64,000 nucleotides of DNA from Clostridioides difficile (GTDB lineage: Bacteria; Bacillota; Clostridia; Peptostreptococcales; Peptostreptococcaceae), in assembly GCA_024919175.1 (NCBI GenBank), contig CP103804.1, forward strand, positions 3,844,001 to 3,908,000. Reading direction: 5' to 3'. Of this stretch, positions 33,592 through 42,633 are shown piece after piece (position 1 is the stretch's first letter; each line of letters starts with the position of its first letter). The translations under genes and the position numbers were made by a program. The notes beneath the pieces are model-generated. The model made no database searches. It saw nothing but the letters and a program-made list of their open reading frames with translations, and was not told the DNA's origin.

Positions 33592-35803
33592 CTAAATAAT
33601 ATATGTTTAGTACATGAAGAGCTCTTGTACAGCAAGTGTAAAGGAGCAACCTTTCATCTTCATTATTATAATTTTTATTACTTGCATTGTATAGAACAAC
33701 CACATCAAATTCAAGCCCTTTAGATAGATATGAAGGCATTATTAACACACCATTTATATACTCATCATCATCTTTTGTTATGCACTGCACATCAACATCA
33801 TTCTCTTTTAAAAACTCGTATACTTCTCTAGTTTCACGAACTGTTTTTGTTATGATACCAATAGATTTATAATTTTTCTGCTTATAATGTTTTATATCTT
33901 CAATAAGTTTTTTATTCAGTTGCTTTTTATCTGTAAAACCGATTATCTTAGGCTCATCACCATGTCTTTCAACATATTCATCATTTATAGCTTCTGTAAG
34001 AAGTTTTCTTGAAAATCTAGTAATTTCCATTGTTGAACGATAGGTTTTGCTTAAATTTATTATACAGGTGTCATTCTTTAATATATCATGAATATTATTG
34101 TAATCTCCAACATTCATAAACGGATTAATTGATTGGTTGATATCCCCTAATATAGTCATATTGGCAGAATTAAAAAGTTTATAAAATATTTCATATTGTA
34201 ATGGAGTGTAATCCTGTGCTTCATCTATGATTACATATTTAATTTGTGATGTATTTGGGATGCCCCCAAGAGCCCCTTTCAAATATAAAAGAGCGACTTG
34301 GTCCTCATAATAAAGACTCTTTACACTCAAATTATCTATTGTATAAGTTCTTATATTATCTATAAGATTTTTATCATACTCAATATTTGTTTTATCTAAA
34401 AATATCTCAAAATTCTTAAATAGATTTTTATAAGTGTCTATCAAGTCTAGCTCTGTCATTTTTGAAACTTTAGAATATATTTCTTTTAAATTTTCTTTTA
34501 CAATAAAAGTGCTTTTTTCTATCATTTCTTCTTTTTCTATATAATTCCCAGACTCTTCAAGCTCTTTAAATACTTCATCAATCCAAACTTTTTCATATGG
34601 CTCAATTAGAAACATTATTCTTGATTTTATCTTTTCTAATCTTCTCTTAATTGGTAGATTTGAATAATCATTAGAAAATAAATCTTGCAAATCCTTAGCT
34701 GAAATTATCAACTTCCCTCTCACAATAATATCTTCAAAGTGTCTCATCTCTGTCTCTAAATGATTTATATATTGTTTTAATATATCTACAAACTCTGAAG
34801 ATGTTTTAAATTCTATATTTTCTATCCTATCCCTATATGTTATTTTTTGATTATTATCAAATATATACTCCATCATTTCTGATGGGCTTTCTTTTTTAAA
34901 ATCATTTCCTAATTCTTGATGCATATAGTCTTTAAATGTGGTCTGACAAATATTATCTTCACCAAGTTGTGGTAATACATTTGATATATAGTCGTTAAAT
35001 ATGTTATTTGGAGAAAATATTATTATATTTTTAGATGTTATTTTATCTTTGTGTCTATATAGTAAATATGCAATTCTATGAAGTGCTATAGATGTCTTTC
35101 CACTTCCAGCGGCCCCTTGTACAATTAAGTTTTTATAATCTTCATTACGAATGACTTGATTTTGCTCTCTTTGAATAGTAGTAACTATAGTTTTCATTTT
35201 CTCATCTGAGTTTTTACCTAAAAGTTCTTGTAAGATATCATCATCAATGTTTAGATTACTGTCAAACATATACTCAATTTTTCCATCTTTTATTTTATAT
35301 TGTCTTTTTTTAGTTATTTCTCCAGAGATTAATCCTTCTGGACAATCATAGCTTGCTTGTCCAATTTCATAGTCATAAAACATACTTGAAATAGGAGCTC
35401 GCCAATCATATACAAGAAAATCATAATCTTCATCAATAAGATTTGATAACCCAATATAACAATTTTGAGTATCAACTTCATTATGTTCAGTAAAGTCAAT
35501 TCGTCCAAAATAAGGAGATTCAATCATTTTTTCGTATTTGTCTTTGAGCTTTTCAGTAAGTTCATGGCTCCTTTTTTGATGTTTCATAACATCCATAAAT
35601 GACATAAATTCAGAAAGCTGTTCTAATCCATTTTCAATAGAAATAGACCCTAGGTCATTCCATAATTCCCTTTGAGTTTCTATAGCATCTTTTTTTAGTT
35701 TATCTTTTTCTCTACGTTTTTCGTCAAGTTGTCTGTTAGCTTCTTTAAGAACTTTTTGGAGCCATTGATTTTCAAGATTCAATTCAAAATCATTTAGATT
35801 CAT
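33560..35803 (-). CDS. HelD-like superfamily 1 ATPase (RNA polymerase recycling factor)
   Basis: 747 residues. The N-terminus is a long charged coiled coil (KEANRQLDEKRREKDKLKK), followed by the HelD hallmark DWRAPISSMFYDYEIG near residue 130. The UvrD/Rep-like core has Walker A QGAAGSGKTS near residue 232, Walker B IIDEAQDYTPLQYE near 530, QSINP and the late motifs SKGLEFDVVVL and YTCCTRALHVL. Bacillus HelD releases RNA polymerase stalled on nucleic acid using ATP; related HelR proteins give rifampicin tolerance. SD GAGGAGG precedes the ATG. It is 130 bp downstream of the MarR gene but probably has its own promoter. Confidence 0.9.
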   Translation of the reverse strand: MNLNDFELNLENQWLQKVLKEANRQLDEKRREKDKLKKDAIETQRELWNDLGSISIENGLEQLSEFMSFMDVMKHQKRSHELTEKLKDKYEKMIESPYFGRIDFTEHNEVDTQNCYIGLSNLIDEDYDFLVYDWRAPISSMFYDYEIGQASYDCPEGLISGEITKKRQYKIKDGKIEYMFDSNLNIDDDILQELLGKNSDEKMKTIVTTIQREQNQVIRNEDYKNLIVQGAAGSGKTSIALHRIAYLLYRHKDKITSKNIIIFSPNNIFNDYISNVLPQLGEDNICQTTFKDYMHQELGNDFKKESPSEMMEYIFDNNQKITYRDRIENIEFKTSSEFVDILKQYINHLETEMRHFEDIIVRGKLIISAKDLQDLFSNDYSNLPIKRRLEKIKSRIMFLIEPYEKVWIDEVFKELEESGNYIEKEEMIEKSTFIVKENLKEIYSKVSKMTELDLIDTYKNLFKNFEIFLDKTNIEYDKNLIDNIRTYTIDNLSVKSLYYEDQVALLYLKGALGGIPNTSQIKYVIIDEAQDYTPLQYEIFYKLFNSANMTILGDINQSINPFMNVGDYNNIHDILKNDTCIINLSKTYRSTMEITRFSRKLLTEAINDEYVERHGDEPKIIGFTDKKQLNKKLIEDIKHYKQKNYKSIGIITKTVRETREVYEFLKENDVDVQCITKDDDEYINGVLIMPSYLSKGLEFDVVVLYNASNKNYNNEDERLLLYTCCTRALHVLNIYYLDEITSLLKQS

Positions 35804-35932
35804 ATTATAATCCTCCTCAATTGAAATTAACGTTTAATCCGCTATATCAATTATATAGAAATGAGGATATATTCATAGTCTTAAAAAAACTTTTTATTTA
35901 TGATATAATTATAGTGGGAAGATAAATAGTTT

Positions 35933-36739
35933 CTAATCTTCATTAATATCCTTTTCACCATACTTTTCATCCTTAGATACATTCTGTTCATCAAATTTCT
36001 TGTTCTTAAAAAACTCTGGATGTTGTTTTACTATCTGTTCAAAAAATTCCGGATGCTGTTTAGTCATTTGTTCAAAGAATTCTTCTCTATTAAAAAAATC
36101 TTGAAATTCTTCCATACGTGGATTATAAAATTCTTTTCCTTCTTGAGAGCTCTGATGTGATTCCTCATGTTGATTTGGATGTGAACCCATATGACCCATT
36201 CCAAAACCTTCTCTTCCAAAACCTAAAAATTGACCAGGATGTGGTCTTGAGTGTGGCCCCATATGTTCCCTATCAAAATTAATATTATCATCACTTTTTA
36301 TACTTCTCTCTAGCTCATTAGTAATCTTAGTAAGAATATCACTTAAAATACTTTTTTCTTCTTTTTCTAAAATATCAAATATTTTATTAGTTGGGTCTTC
36401 TTCTTGCTCAATTTTATTAATCTCATCCATGCCTTTTGATGTTAATCTTACTACCATTACTCTACGGTCTTTTTCTGAAGGTGTACGAGTAATAAACCCT
36501 TGATTTTCTAGTTTTGAAAGCAACTCACCTAAAGATTGAGGTCTCATATCAAGCAAATATGATAGTTCTTTTTGAGTAATTTCTGGTTTTATTTTTAGCA
36601 TAGATAACACTCTTCCCTGACCCCTATGTGTTCCTCTAAAAAAACCATGTGATTTATGATTTTGAAGGTGAAATTTATGTAGTAACGATTGTACTTTAAA
36701 AAATTGCTCTAATAAATTTTCATCTTGAGTTTCATTCAT
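35933..36739 (-). CDS. MarR-family regulator with His-rich C-terminal extension
   Basis: 268 residues, against about 145 for ordinary MarR. Residues 25-150 are the winged HTH (GRVLSMLKIKPEITQKELSYLL, QSLGELLSKLENQGFITR, EKDRRVMVVRLT). The rest is an unusual tail: HMGPHSRPHPGQ and GMGHMGSHPNQHEESHQ (about 160-195), then two copies of an 11-residue unit around KQHPEFFEQ, then a charged end. The His cluster suggests metal or redox input. An AAGGTACCTT site just after its -10 and three at the His/Cys repeat gene promoter make it the likely binder of that palindrome. SD GGAGG. Confidence 0.85.
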   Translation of the reverse strand: MNETQDENLLEQFFKVQSLLHKFHLQNHKSHGFFRGTHRGQGRVLSMLKIKPEITQKELSYLLDMRPQSLGELLSKLENQGFITRTPSEKDRRVMVVRLTSKGMDEINKIEQEEDPTNKIFDILEKEEKSILSDILTKITNELERSIKSDDNINFDREHMGPHSRPHPGQFLGFGREGFGMGHMGSHPNQHEESHQSSQEGKEFYNPRMEEFQDFFNREEFFEQMTKQHPEFFEQIVKQHPEFFKNKKFDEQNVSKDEKYGEKDINED

Positions 36740-36822
36740 GATTTTTACCTCCTAAATTAATTATTAGTTTTGTAGTCATACATTTTACTAATTATATAAT
36801 TTCTTTCAAATAGACCTTTAAA

Positions 36823-36871
36823 AAGGTACCTTACTTGTATTGAGTATAAAAGCAAGCCTTCAATTTGTCAA
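36823..36871 (-). promoter_or_regulatory. MarR-gene promoter with AAGGTACCTT operator
   Basis: On the minus strand TTGACA (36866-36871), 17 bp, TATACT (36843-36848). AAGGTACCTT at 36823-36832 begins about 10 nt past the -10, around the transcription start. Confidence 0.75.
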
Positions 36872-37127
36872 ATATTTTAACACTTTATTACTCTTTTATG
36901 CATCATAGTAAAATCCTTGTATTGTCTCTTTAAATAAATAATCAAATTTAATTTTTCAAACTAAAAAATCTAATATCTATGCTAATAAAATGCCCCAATT
37001 ATAGTCTACTCATATTTCTTATGTTGAAGCTTTTCTATCAGGTATTTTGTATCCTTCTAAAGCTTTATTAATATAATCATTAAGAGGTTTTATAAGTAAG
37101 AATTTATCATAAGATATATAATTTATA
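36872..37127. other. Gap with a possible coding remnant
   Basis: Mostly AT-rich. On the minus strand 37019-37135 has an open frame of 38 codons ending KALEGYKIPDRKAST with no ATG and no SD; it could be the tail of a lost gene. No terminator is clear. Confidence 0.3.
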
Positions 37128-37778
37128 TTATTCAAATTCGATTTCAACATCCCCATTATTAGTAGAAACATTTAAAAGTTTGTTTCCATTTTTTTTACTA
37201 TCAGGTAGATTACTTTCTCCTTTATGGGCTTCTGAAACTATTTTAAACTCCTCGTATTTATTATTTATCTTTCCCTTTATATTGCCGTTTTTAGCAAACA
37301 ATATTGTATCTTTTTCAAACATGATTTTATCAAACAGAATGTCTCCATTATTCAAGTCAATATTAACATTTCCTTTCATGTCTATCTCTGGAAGAACTAT
37401 GTCACTATTACTCGTTTTTAAATTGAAATCACTTTGTATTACGGCTGGTATTTCAATAGTGAGTGATTGTGCTGAATTATCATTAAAGCCGATATAGTCT
37501 AAAAATTCTCTCTCTGTCTTACTTCTTATAGAAAGAGTTCCATTTTCTTCATTTATATCAAGATAATTCTTTTCATTTTGAGAATATGAAAGACTTATAG
37601 TATCTGTTTCACTAATAACAAAATTGACTGGAATATTTTTTAAAACAATTTCAATCGTATTTATTTCGGCTGATGGTATGCTAAATTCCTTGACTTTAAT
37701 ATTCTCACTTTGTTTAGAACAACCATAAGCCAATGAACAAATACATAAAATCAATAATATTTTTACTATTTTTCTCAT
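37128..37778 (-). CDS. DUF4097-type lipoprotein
   Basis: 216 residues. The signal peptide ends in the lipobox LAYGC (Cys20). The rest is a beta-rich, repeat-like fold (LTIEIPAVIQSDFNLKTSNSD ... VNIDLNNGDILF ... LLNVSTNNGDVEIEF), the DUF4097 beta-helix pattern of alternating strand and NGD turns. It is last in a GntR-ABC operon, 10 bp after the permease, so it probably works at the outer face of the membrane with that transporter, perhaps sensing envelope stress. Function unproven. Confidence 0.8.
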   Translation of the reverse strand: MRKIVKILLILCICSLAYGCSKQSENIKVKEFSIPSAEINTIEIVLKNIPVNFVISETDTISLSYSQNEKNYLDINEENGTLSIRSKTEREFLDYIGFNDNSAQSLTIEIPAVIQSDFNLKTSNSDIVLPEIDMKGNVNIDLNNGDILFDKIMFEKDTILFAKNGNIKGKINNKYEEFKIVSEAHKGESNLPDSKKNGNKLLNVSTNNGDVEIEFE

Positions 37779-37788
37779 GACACACTCC

Positions 37789-38442
37789 TTATAAAGTTTT
37801 GTTCTTTAAACTAAGTAATCCTATAAAATAGAGTACTCCAGTTATAGCTAAACAAATTAGAATGTGTAACCACGCAGTACTATTGAACATAACAAGTTTA
37901 AAGAAAAGCACTAGAAAATGGCGTAATGGTGCAAAAGGTGTAAAGATACATATAATTGCAACAATAATAATATCAGTTACCCAACCGTACCAATTTTCTT
38001 GTATAGACAGCAGTACATGAAGAAAAACAATTATCATTAGTAAAAACATAGTCTGCTGTAAAAATGCAAGTAAAATCCCATTCTGCCACCAACCACATAA
38101 ATCCATTAAATTAACCACAGTCTGTGAAGTATTCCACTTGTCTATACTGATATGAATAACTGTATTTGCCAAAGAAACTACTATTGCAGAAAGTAAATAC
38201 AAGCCCATAGAGCCTATATAATAGTCTTTCTTACTAGCCCCTAAATTTATCAATTTTTTAAAATTATAAAACACGACAAAAAACGGAAGCATAATAATGT
38301 ATAACCATGTATAATTTCCTCTACTGATTGCAATAGAAGAAGTCGACGAAGTAGTTGATAATATAACTACGATAAGTGTTATGATTAATGCAACTAACGC
38401 ACTCGAAAAATTTCTCTTGATAATTGCTATTTTCGCTTTCAT
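37789..38442 (-). CDS. ABC-2-type permease subunit
   Basis: 217 residues with six hydrophobic segments (for example FSSALVALIITLIVVIL, WLYIIMLPFFVVFY and LHILICLAITGVLYFIGLL). It is directly adjacent to the ATPase gene (stop and start abut) and belongs to the same GntR-led operon. Small permeases of this layout, as in YtrC/D-type systems, export or remove cell-wall-active compounds. The SD lies within the end of the ATPase gene. Confidence 0.8.
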   Translation of the reverse strand: MKAKIAIIKRNFSSALVALIITLIVVILSTTSSTSSIAISRGNYTWLYIIMLPFFVVFYNFKKLINLGASKKDYYIGSMGLYLLSAIVVSLANTVIHISIDKWNTSQTVVNLMDLCGWWQNGILLAFLQQTMFLLMIIVFLHVLLSIQENWYGWVTDIIIVAIICIFTPFAPLRHFLVLFFKLVMFNSTAWLHILICLAITGVLYFIGLLSLKNKTL

Positions 38443-39291
38443 TTATTTTTTCCCTCCTCTTTTATCTACAAGCTGGACAAAAAATTCCTGCAATGATAAT
38501 GGTCTAACTGTCACGTTATCTGTTGGTTTTATTCTTTTATCAAAAATATATTTTGTTGTATAACCGCCTGCTTTGATTTCTCCAATAACATTAAGAGACG
38601 TAGATACAGCTTCTACATCCTTCTGTAATCCACTTACACTGTATGCATATTCATCAATCACATTAACATCATCATAGAATTTTAAACTTCCTTTATCAAT
38701 AATTATCAGTTTATGTATTGTATTAGAAATCTCGTCTATAATATGTGTTGAAACAATAATAATACGAGGGTGCCTTTCAAAGCTCTCTAATAACAAGTCA
38801 TAAAATTCAGCACGCATAATTGCATCAAACCCTAAAACAGGTTCATCTAATAAAACAACGTCTTTATTACTTGCTAAGCATATGATAGTAGAAATCATGG
38901 TTTTCATACCTAATGAAAGCTTTTTAAATTTCTTATTTTCATCAAGCTCAAATCTATCTACCATTTCCATAGCAAATTCATAATCAAAGCTGTAATCCAG
39001 TTCATATGCTATCTGGATTAGTTTTTTCACAGGAAGATTAAAATGTTTTGCAAAATTATCAATATAGCTTACACTTGTCTCCATATTATCAATTGTGATT
39101 TGTTTTCCATTTATCAGTATACTTCCAGAAGTAATATTCTGGTATCCTGCAATAGATTTGAGAAGAGTCGTTTTTCCTGCTCCATTTCTTCCTAACAAAC
39201 AATAAATTCCACTTTCTTCTATTTTCAAATTGAAATTTTTTATAACACTTGCTGTACTATATTGTTTACATACGTTATTCAATTCAATCAT
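38443..39291 (-). CDS. ABC transporter ATP-binding protein
   Basis: About 282 residues. Walker A is LGRNGAGKTT, the signature region is FKKLSLGMKTMIS, Walker B is DVVLLDEPVLGFD and the H-loop is STHII. The ABC domain is followed by about 70 residues of accessory domain, as in YtrB/BcrA types. I use the ATG at 39291 because AAAGGAG lies 8 nt upstream; it then overlaps the GntR gene by 8 bp, implying translational coupling. Confidence 0.92.
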   Translation of the reverse strand: MIELNNVCKQYSTASVIKNFNLKIEESGIYCLLGRNGAGKTTLLKSIAGYQNITSGSILINGKQITIDNMETSVSYIDNFAKHFNLPVKKLIQIAYELDYSFDYEFAMEMVDRFELDENKKFKKLSLGMKTMISTIICLASNKDVVLLDEPVLGFDAIMRAEFYDLLLESFERHPRIIIVSTHIIDEISNTIHKLIIIDKGSLKFYDDVNVIDEYAYSVSGLQKDVEAVSTSLNVIGEIKAGGYTTKYIFDKRIKPTDNVTVRPLSLQEFFVQLVDKRGGKK

Positions 39292-39658
39292 TCTTTGTAC
39301 TCCTTTCAAAATTAGTAGTTAAAATAAGCTCTGATAACCGTTTACGACTTATACCGATTTTTTCAGCAGAAGATATAAATTCTTCTAGCTGATGATTAAA
39401 AAATAAATTTTGTCGTTCAGCCAGTATTATTTCTTTAGCGTTTGAAGTTACTGCCATACCAATTCCTCGTTTTTTATATAATACTTCTTTCTCTACCAAC
39501 ATACTTACTGCTTTAACTGCAGTTGTTGGATTTACAGAATATATTTTAGATATTTGAGTTGTAGAAATAACAATACTATCAGGTAAATATGTGTCATTTA
39601 ATATCATATCTTCAATGATAGTCATTATTTGCTGATAAACTGGTTTATCTTCGTTCAA
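39284..39658 (-). CDS. GntR-family regulator (YtrA subfamily)
   Basis: 124 residues: a GntR winged HTH (YQQIMTIIEDMILNDTYLPDS, STTQISKIYSVNPTTAVKAVSMLVEKEV) and a short C-terminal helical tail, the YtrA type. The start is TTG, about 6 nt after GGGGGGAG. First gene of a regulator-ATPase-permease-lipoprotein operon. YtrA-type repressors respond to cell-wall antibiotics and control their own ABC operons. A palindrome just downstream of its promoter is the likely operator. Confidence 0.88.
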   Translation of the reverse strand: MNEDKPVYQQIMTIIEDMILNDTYLPDSIVISTTQISKIYSVNPTTAVKAVSMLVEKEVLYKKRGIGMAVTSNAKEIILAERQNLFFNHQLEEFISSAEKIGISRKRLSELILTTNFERSTKND

Positions 39659-39683
39659 TATATCTCCCCCCTACACATTTTTA

Positions 39684-39741
39684 GTTAATGGTTCATGTCA
39701 TTAACCAATAACAAAGTATCATATTTTTAATTTTATGTCAA
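39684..39741 (-). promoter_or_regulatory. GntR operon promoter and operator
   Basis: On the minus strand TTGACA (39736-39741), 17 bp, TACTTT (39713-39718). GTTAATG (39684-39690) and CATTAAC (39699-39705) form a 7-bp inverted repeat with an 8-bp spacer near the transcription start, a YtrA-like operator arrangement. Confidence 0.65.
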
Positions 39742-39845
39742 TAAATAATATTCTTCTTTTTAAAAATACTTTTACTGAAAGAAGTATACCTACTTATGTA
39801 TGGATTCTTTTTAGAAAATTTTTTTATTTATCCTATAAAATAAAA

Positions 39846-39879
39846 ATACCCAATCAACTAAAATAGTCCGATTGGGTAT
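39846..39879 (-). terminator. Terminator after the methyltransferase gene
   Basis: ATACCCAATC (39846-39855) pairs perfectly with GATTGGGTAT (39870-39879), followed on the minus strand by TTTTATTTTAT. Confidence 0.75.
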
Positions 39880-39968
39880 AAATACTATTAAAAAATTATT
39901 TTTATACTTTAATAATTATTTTTATATTTTCATTTTTATCTAATTCTGTTCTTATCTAACTCCAACTT

Positions 39969-40676
39969 TTATTTAACTCTAGCTATTAAAGAAATTGTGT
40001 TAAAGTACTTACCATCTTCTACTTCCATCATTTTTTTATCATTTTTTGCATAAGAATTATCGCAGTTTAACCAATCTTGCCATGCTTCTTCATGACAATT
40101 TAAAGCTTCACACTTCTCTAAAATCACAGACTCAGATTCTGACCAAAGTTCATTCCACCATTTAAGAGAATGAAAATTCATGTTATCTTGCCAAAATGGA
40201 ATAAGTTCATCAGGTATACAATCTACAAAATCTTGTTTTAATCCTGGCATTGCCATTGCAATTATTCCACCCTCTTTTACAAGAGGCGATATGTGGTTTT
40301 CTAAAAACCCTTCTTTATTTCCAAAGTAGTGATAAGAGTGAACACTTATTACTGCATCAAAGAACCCTTCTGCATAAGGTAATTCATGTGCCTCTGCTTG
40401 TATTGGAAATATTTTGTTATCTAAGTTAAACTCCTTAAATCTTTCATAATTCTCAGTTGGTTCTATCCACAAATCTGTTGCGAATACAGTTACATCAAAT
40501 TCATTTGCTAAAAATATAGAAGATATACCTCTTCCACATCCTAAATCTAAGATACGCATTCCTTTTTCTAATTTTATATTATTTGTCAGTTCCTCTAGTA
40601 TTTTTATACAATTAGGTCCCATCATATTTTTCATGAGGAACTCTTTGTCATATTTATTACTTTTCGTAAATATCAT
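39969..40676 (-). CDS. SAM-dependent methyltransferase (class I)
   Basis: 235 residues with a Rossmann-type methyltransferase core: motif I MRILDLGCGRGISS near residue 40, the acidic end of strand 2 (VFATDLW), and post-motif segments FDAVISVHSYHYFG and GGIIAMAMPGL. There is no DNA- or RNA-binding domain, and the FDAVISVHS pattern is typical of small-molecule methyltransferases. Substrate unknown. It lies alone between the GntR operon and the Nif3-like gene, with its own terminator. Confidence 0.85.
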   Translation of the reverse strand: MIFTKSNKYDKEFLMKNMMGPNCIKILEELTNNIKLEKGMRILDLGCGRGISSIFLANEFDVTVFATDLWIEPTENYERFKEFNLDNKIFPIQAEAHELPYAEGFFDAVISVHSYHYFGNKEGFLENHISPLVKEGGIIAMAMPGLKQDFVDCIPDELIPFWQDNMNFHSLKWWNELWSESESVILEKCEALNCHEEAWQDWLNCDNSYAKNDKKMMEVEDGKYFNTISLIARVK

Positions 40677-40950
40677 TCTATCTTTCCTTCCCTTATAAAT
40701 TATTATTTATTTAAACTGTTTATATTTTAATCTATATACTAACTAATCTATTTAATTTAGTGGATATTTGACACTTTACCTTTTATTATACCATTTATTC
40801 TCATAAATATAATAATTCTATTATTTTAAAATCAGTATTTATAATAATTTAAAATAAATACTTATAAAATATAGTTTATCATAATAATACTCTAAAAAAA
40901 CATCGAAAAATAAGTATTTTAGAGAGAAATAGAAAAAGTAGGTTTGATAT

Positions 40951-41085
40951 ATGTTAGTTATAAAATATGAACAAATAAAGAAGAAAACAGACATGAACTT
41001 TGTAATAACTAAAATAACCCAACTCCAAGGCAATTTTTTAAATTCTCCAGAAAGTATTATGAAACCACATTATAAAGCTAATTAA
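40951..41085 (+). CDS. Possible 44-residue protein
   Basis: An open frame of 44 codons starting ATG TTA GTT and ending before TAA, with an in-frame TGA two codons upstream of the ATG. The SD is weak (TAGG). The product is basic and polar, without a domain I recognise. A strong terminator starts 22 nt later, which suggests that something is transcribed rightward. It could also be chance; the remaining gap (40677-40950) shows nothing. Confidence 0.3.
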   Translation: MLVIKYEQIKKKTDMNFVITKITQLQGNFLNSPESIMKPHYKAN

Positions 41086-41107
41086 GATATTATTCTAAAA
41101 ACAATAA

Positions 41108-41149
41108 AATAAGCAGTCAGTAAACACAAGTTTTTACTGACTGCTTATT
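41108..41149. terminator. Strong bidirectional terminator
   Basis: AATAAGCAGTCAGTAAA (41108-41124) pairs perfectly over 17 bp with 41133-41149, with T-rich flanks on both strands. It follows the Nif3-like gene on the minus strand. Confidence 0.85.
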
Positions 41150-41164
41150 TTGATTTAATATCTA

Positions 41165-42034
41165 TTATAAATCTTCTAAGTAATACTTTCCTTGCAAAAA
41201 TTCTGATTCTAGCCCTAGACTTTTGAAATAATTAACTAAAGACATACATGCAAATTTTTCTGTAGAATAATGAGTAGCACCTATAACGTTAATTAAATTC
41301 TCTTTTGCAATTCTATGAAATTCTAATGTTGGTTCAAAATGTTTTAAAGGCTTGGTAAATCCAGTAATATATAAATTTATCCCAAGCTCAGAGACTTCAC
41401 TTGCCACAAATGGATAACTTCCTCCCCCTGCTGCAATAGCTACTAAACCATCTTTTAAAACAGAGTCTCCATAATCATATAGTTTTGCATCATGCCCAAC
41501 TGTTTTTTTAACAAGTTCCTTAATCTCTTCTACTGACTTTAATGATGTCTTACATATAACTCCTACCTTGATTTTATCATCATATTTGCAGAATGGTTTG
41601 ACAATCTCAAGACCCAAAGCATTTGCAAAACTAACAGAAGTTGAATAGTCACTATAATTGTCTAATGGTGAATGTAATACATAAAAAGAAATTCTACGTT
41701 CTCTCATCTCTTCCATATAAGATAGTGGAATATCATGAAATGGAAAATCTTCATCCGATGCTATATATCCCATTGCATGATGTGAAAAAAGTAAGATATC
41801 TCTTTCATCTTTATCTATGATTTGCTGAATTATTTCTTTATCTGGAAAAGTAGCTGTATACACTTTCTTAATGTCTTGAGCATTATCTAATACCAAACCT
41901 ATGTATTTTTTCTTAAACTCTGGAGTAATAAAATCATTTTCAAAATTCATAAAACTCCAATCATCATCAATATTTTTAATATCAAATTCTAAGTCTAACT
42001 TTTTATAAAGTTCTTTTGCTTTAATACTAATCAC
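41165..42034 (-). CDS. Nif3/DUF34-like dinuclear-metal protein
   Basis: 289 residues. Segments match the Nif3 (NGG1p-interacting factor 3-like) family: LLFSHHAMGY near residue 80, YVLHSPLDNY near 115, AIAAGGGSYPFV near 195, and the C-terminal GATHYSTEKFA with conserved His and Glu. These His/Glu positions build the two-metal site. Family members form toroidal hexamers; they are linked to metal handling, and some are GTP cyclohydrolase-related. No molecular function can be assigned. It begins a minus-strand group after the DUF3788 gene and ends at a strong terminator. Confidence 0.83.
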   Translation of the reverse strand: MISIKAKELYKKLDLEFDIKNIDDDWSFMNFENDFITPEFKKKYIGLVLDNAQDIKKVYTATFPDKEIIQQIIDKDERDILLFSHHAMGYIASDEDFPFHDIPLSYMEEMRERRISFYVLHSPLDNYSDYSTSVSFANALGLEIVKPFCKYDDKIKVGVICKTSLKSVEEIKELVKKTVGHDAKLYDYGDSVLKDGLVAIAAGGGSYPFVASEVSELGINLYITGFTKPLKHFEPTLEFHRIAKENLINVIGATHYSTEKFACMSLVNYFKSLGLESEFLQGKYYLEDL

Positions 42035-42134
42035 TCCTTTATAATAACATTTAATTAATATATATTTTAACTTATTATCTTATAATTTGTTTGCTTATTA
42101 TTCTAATCCTGTTAATCATTAAGCTCCTACTGAC

Positions 42135-42581
42135 CTAAACTTTTTTTAGATTTTTAGGAGGCTTTTTCTTAACTGCAATAATTTTTAAAATATCATCAAT
42201 CTCTTTCTCATTCTCCACTCTATAATTTATCCATCCTCCACTTCCACAAGGGTATCGCTTATCCCAAAATTCATTTGTCTTTGGCAATAAGTTATCCAAT
42301 ATATCTAATAGCTTGTCTACATCATTACTTCCAATTTGAATAGTTGCTGTAAAGCAATCTTTCTCAAAAAACACATAAAATAGATGCATTGTTTTATGCG
42401 AATACTTATATCCCCAGCCATAATTATTTCCAAAAGGAAATCTTAATTCTTTACGCAAATCATATTTTTTATCTAATAAATTCTCAAGATACAAAATAAG
42501 ATTAAAATGATTTTTGCCAACATACTCAGAAATCTCTTTTTCTGATGGCATGACACTTTTATTCAACATTCTTTCATACAA
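42135..42581 (-). CDS. DUF3788-family protein
   Basis: 148 residues, cytosolic. It fits the DUF3788 pattern: an N-terminal helix pair (EKEISEYVGKNHFNLILYLENLL), a central aromatic beta sheet (FGNNYGWGYKYSHKTMHLFYVFFEKDCF), and a C-terminal RYPCGSGGWINYRVEN. Such proteins are usually annotated as unknown and occur beside small enzyme genes. The frame begins at a TTG (42581) 14 nt from AAAGG; the ATG at 42569 is the alternative. Function unknown. Confidence 0.75.
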   Translation of the reverse strand: MYERMLNKSVMPSEKEISEYVGKNHFNLILYLENLLDKKYDLRKELRFPFGNNYGWGYKYSHKTMHLFYVFFEKDCFTATIQIGSNDVDKLLDILDNLLPKTNEFWDKRYPCGSGGWINYRVENEKEIDDILKIIAVKKKPPKNLKKV

Positions 42582-42633
42582 TTTTAATCACTACCTTTGA
42601 TTTATTTTTAATCTAAAAATACTAGTATAAAAA

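Noticed and set aside
37019..37135. 38-codon minus-strand frame ending KIPDRKAST
   Set aside because: Plausible remnant, but no ATG, no SD and an overlap with the lipoprotein gene end; kept only as a note in the gap entry.
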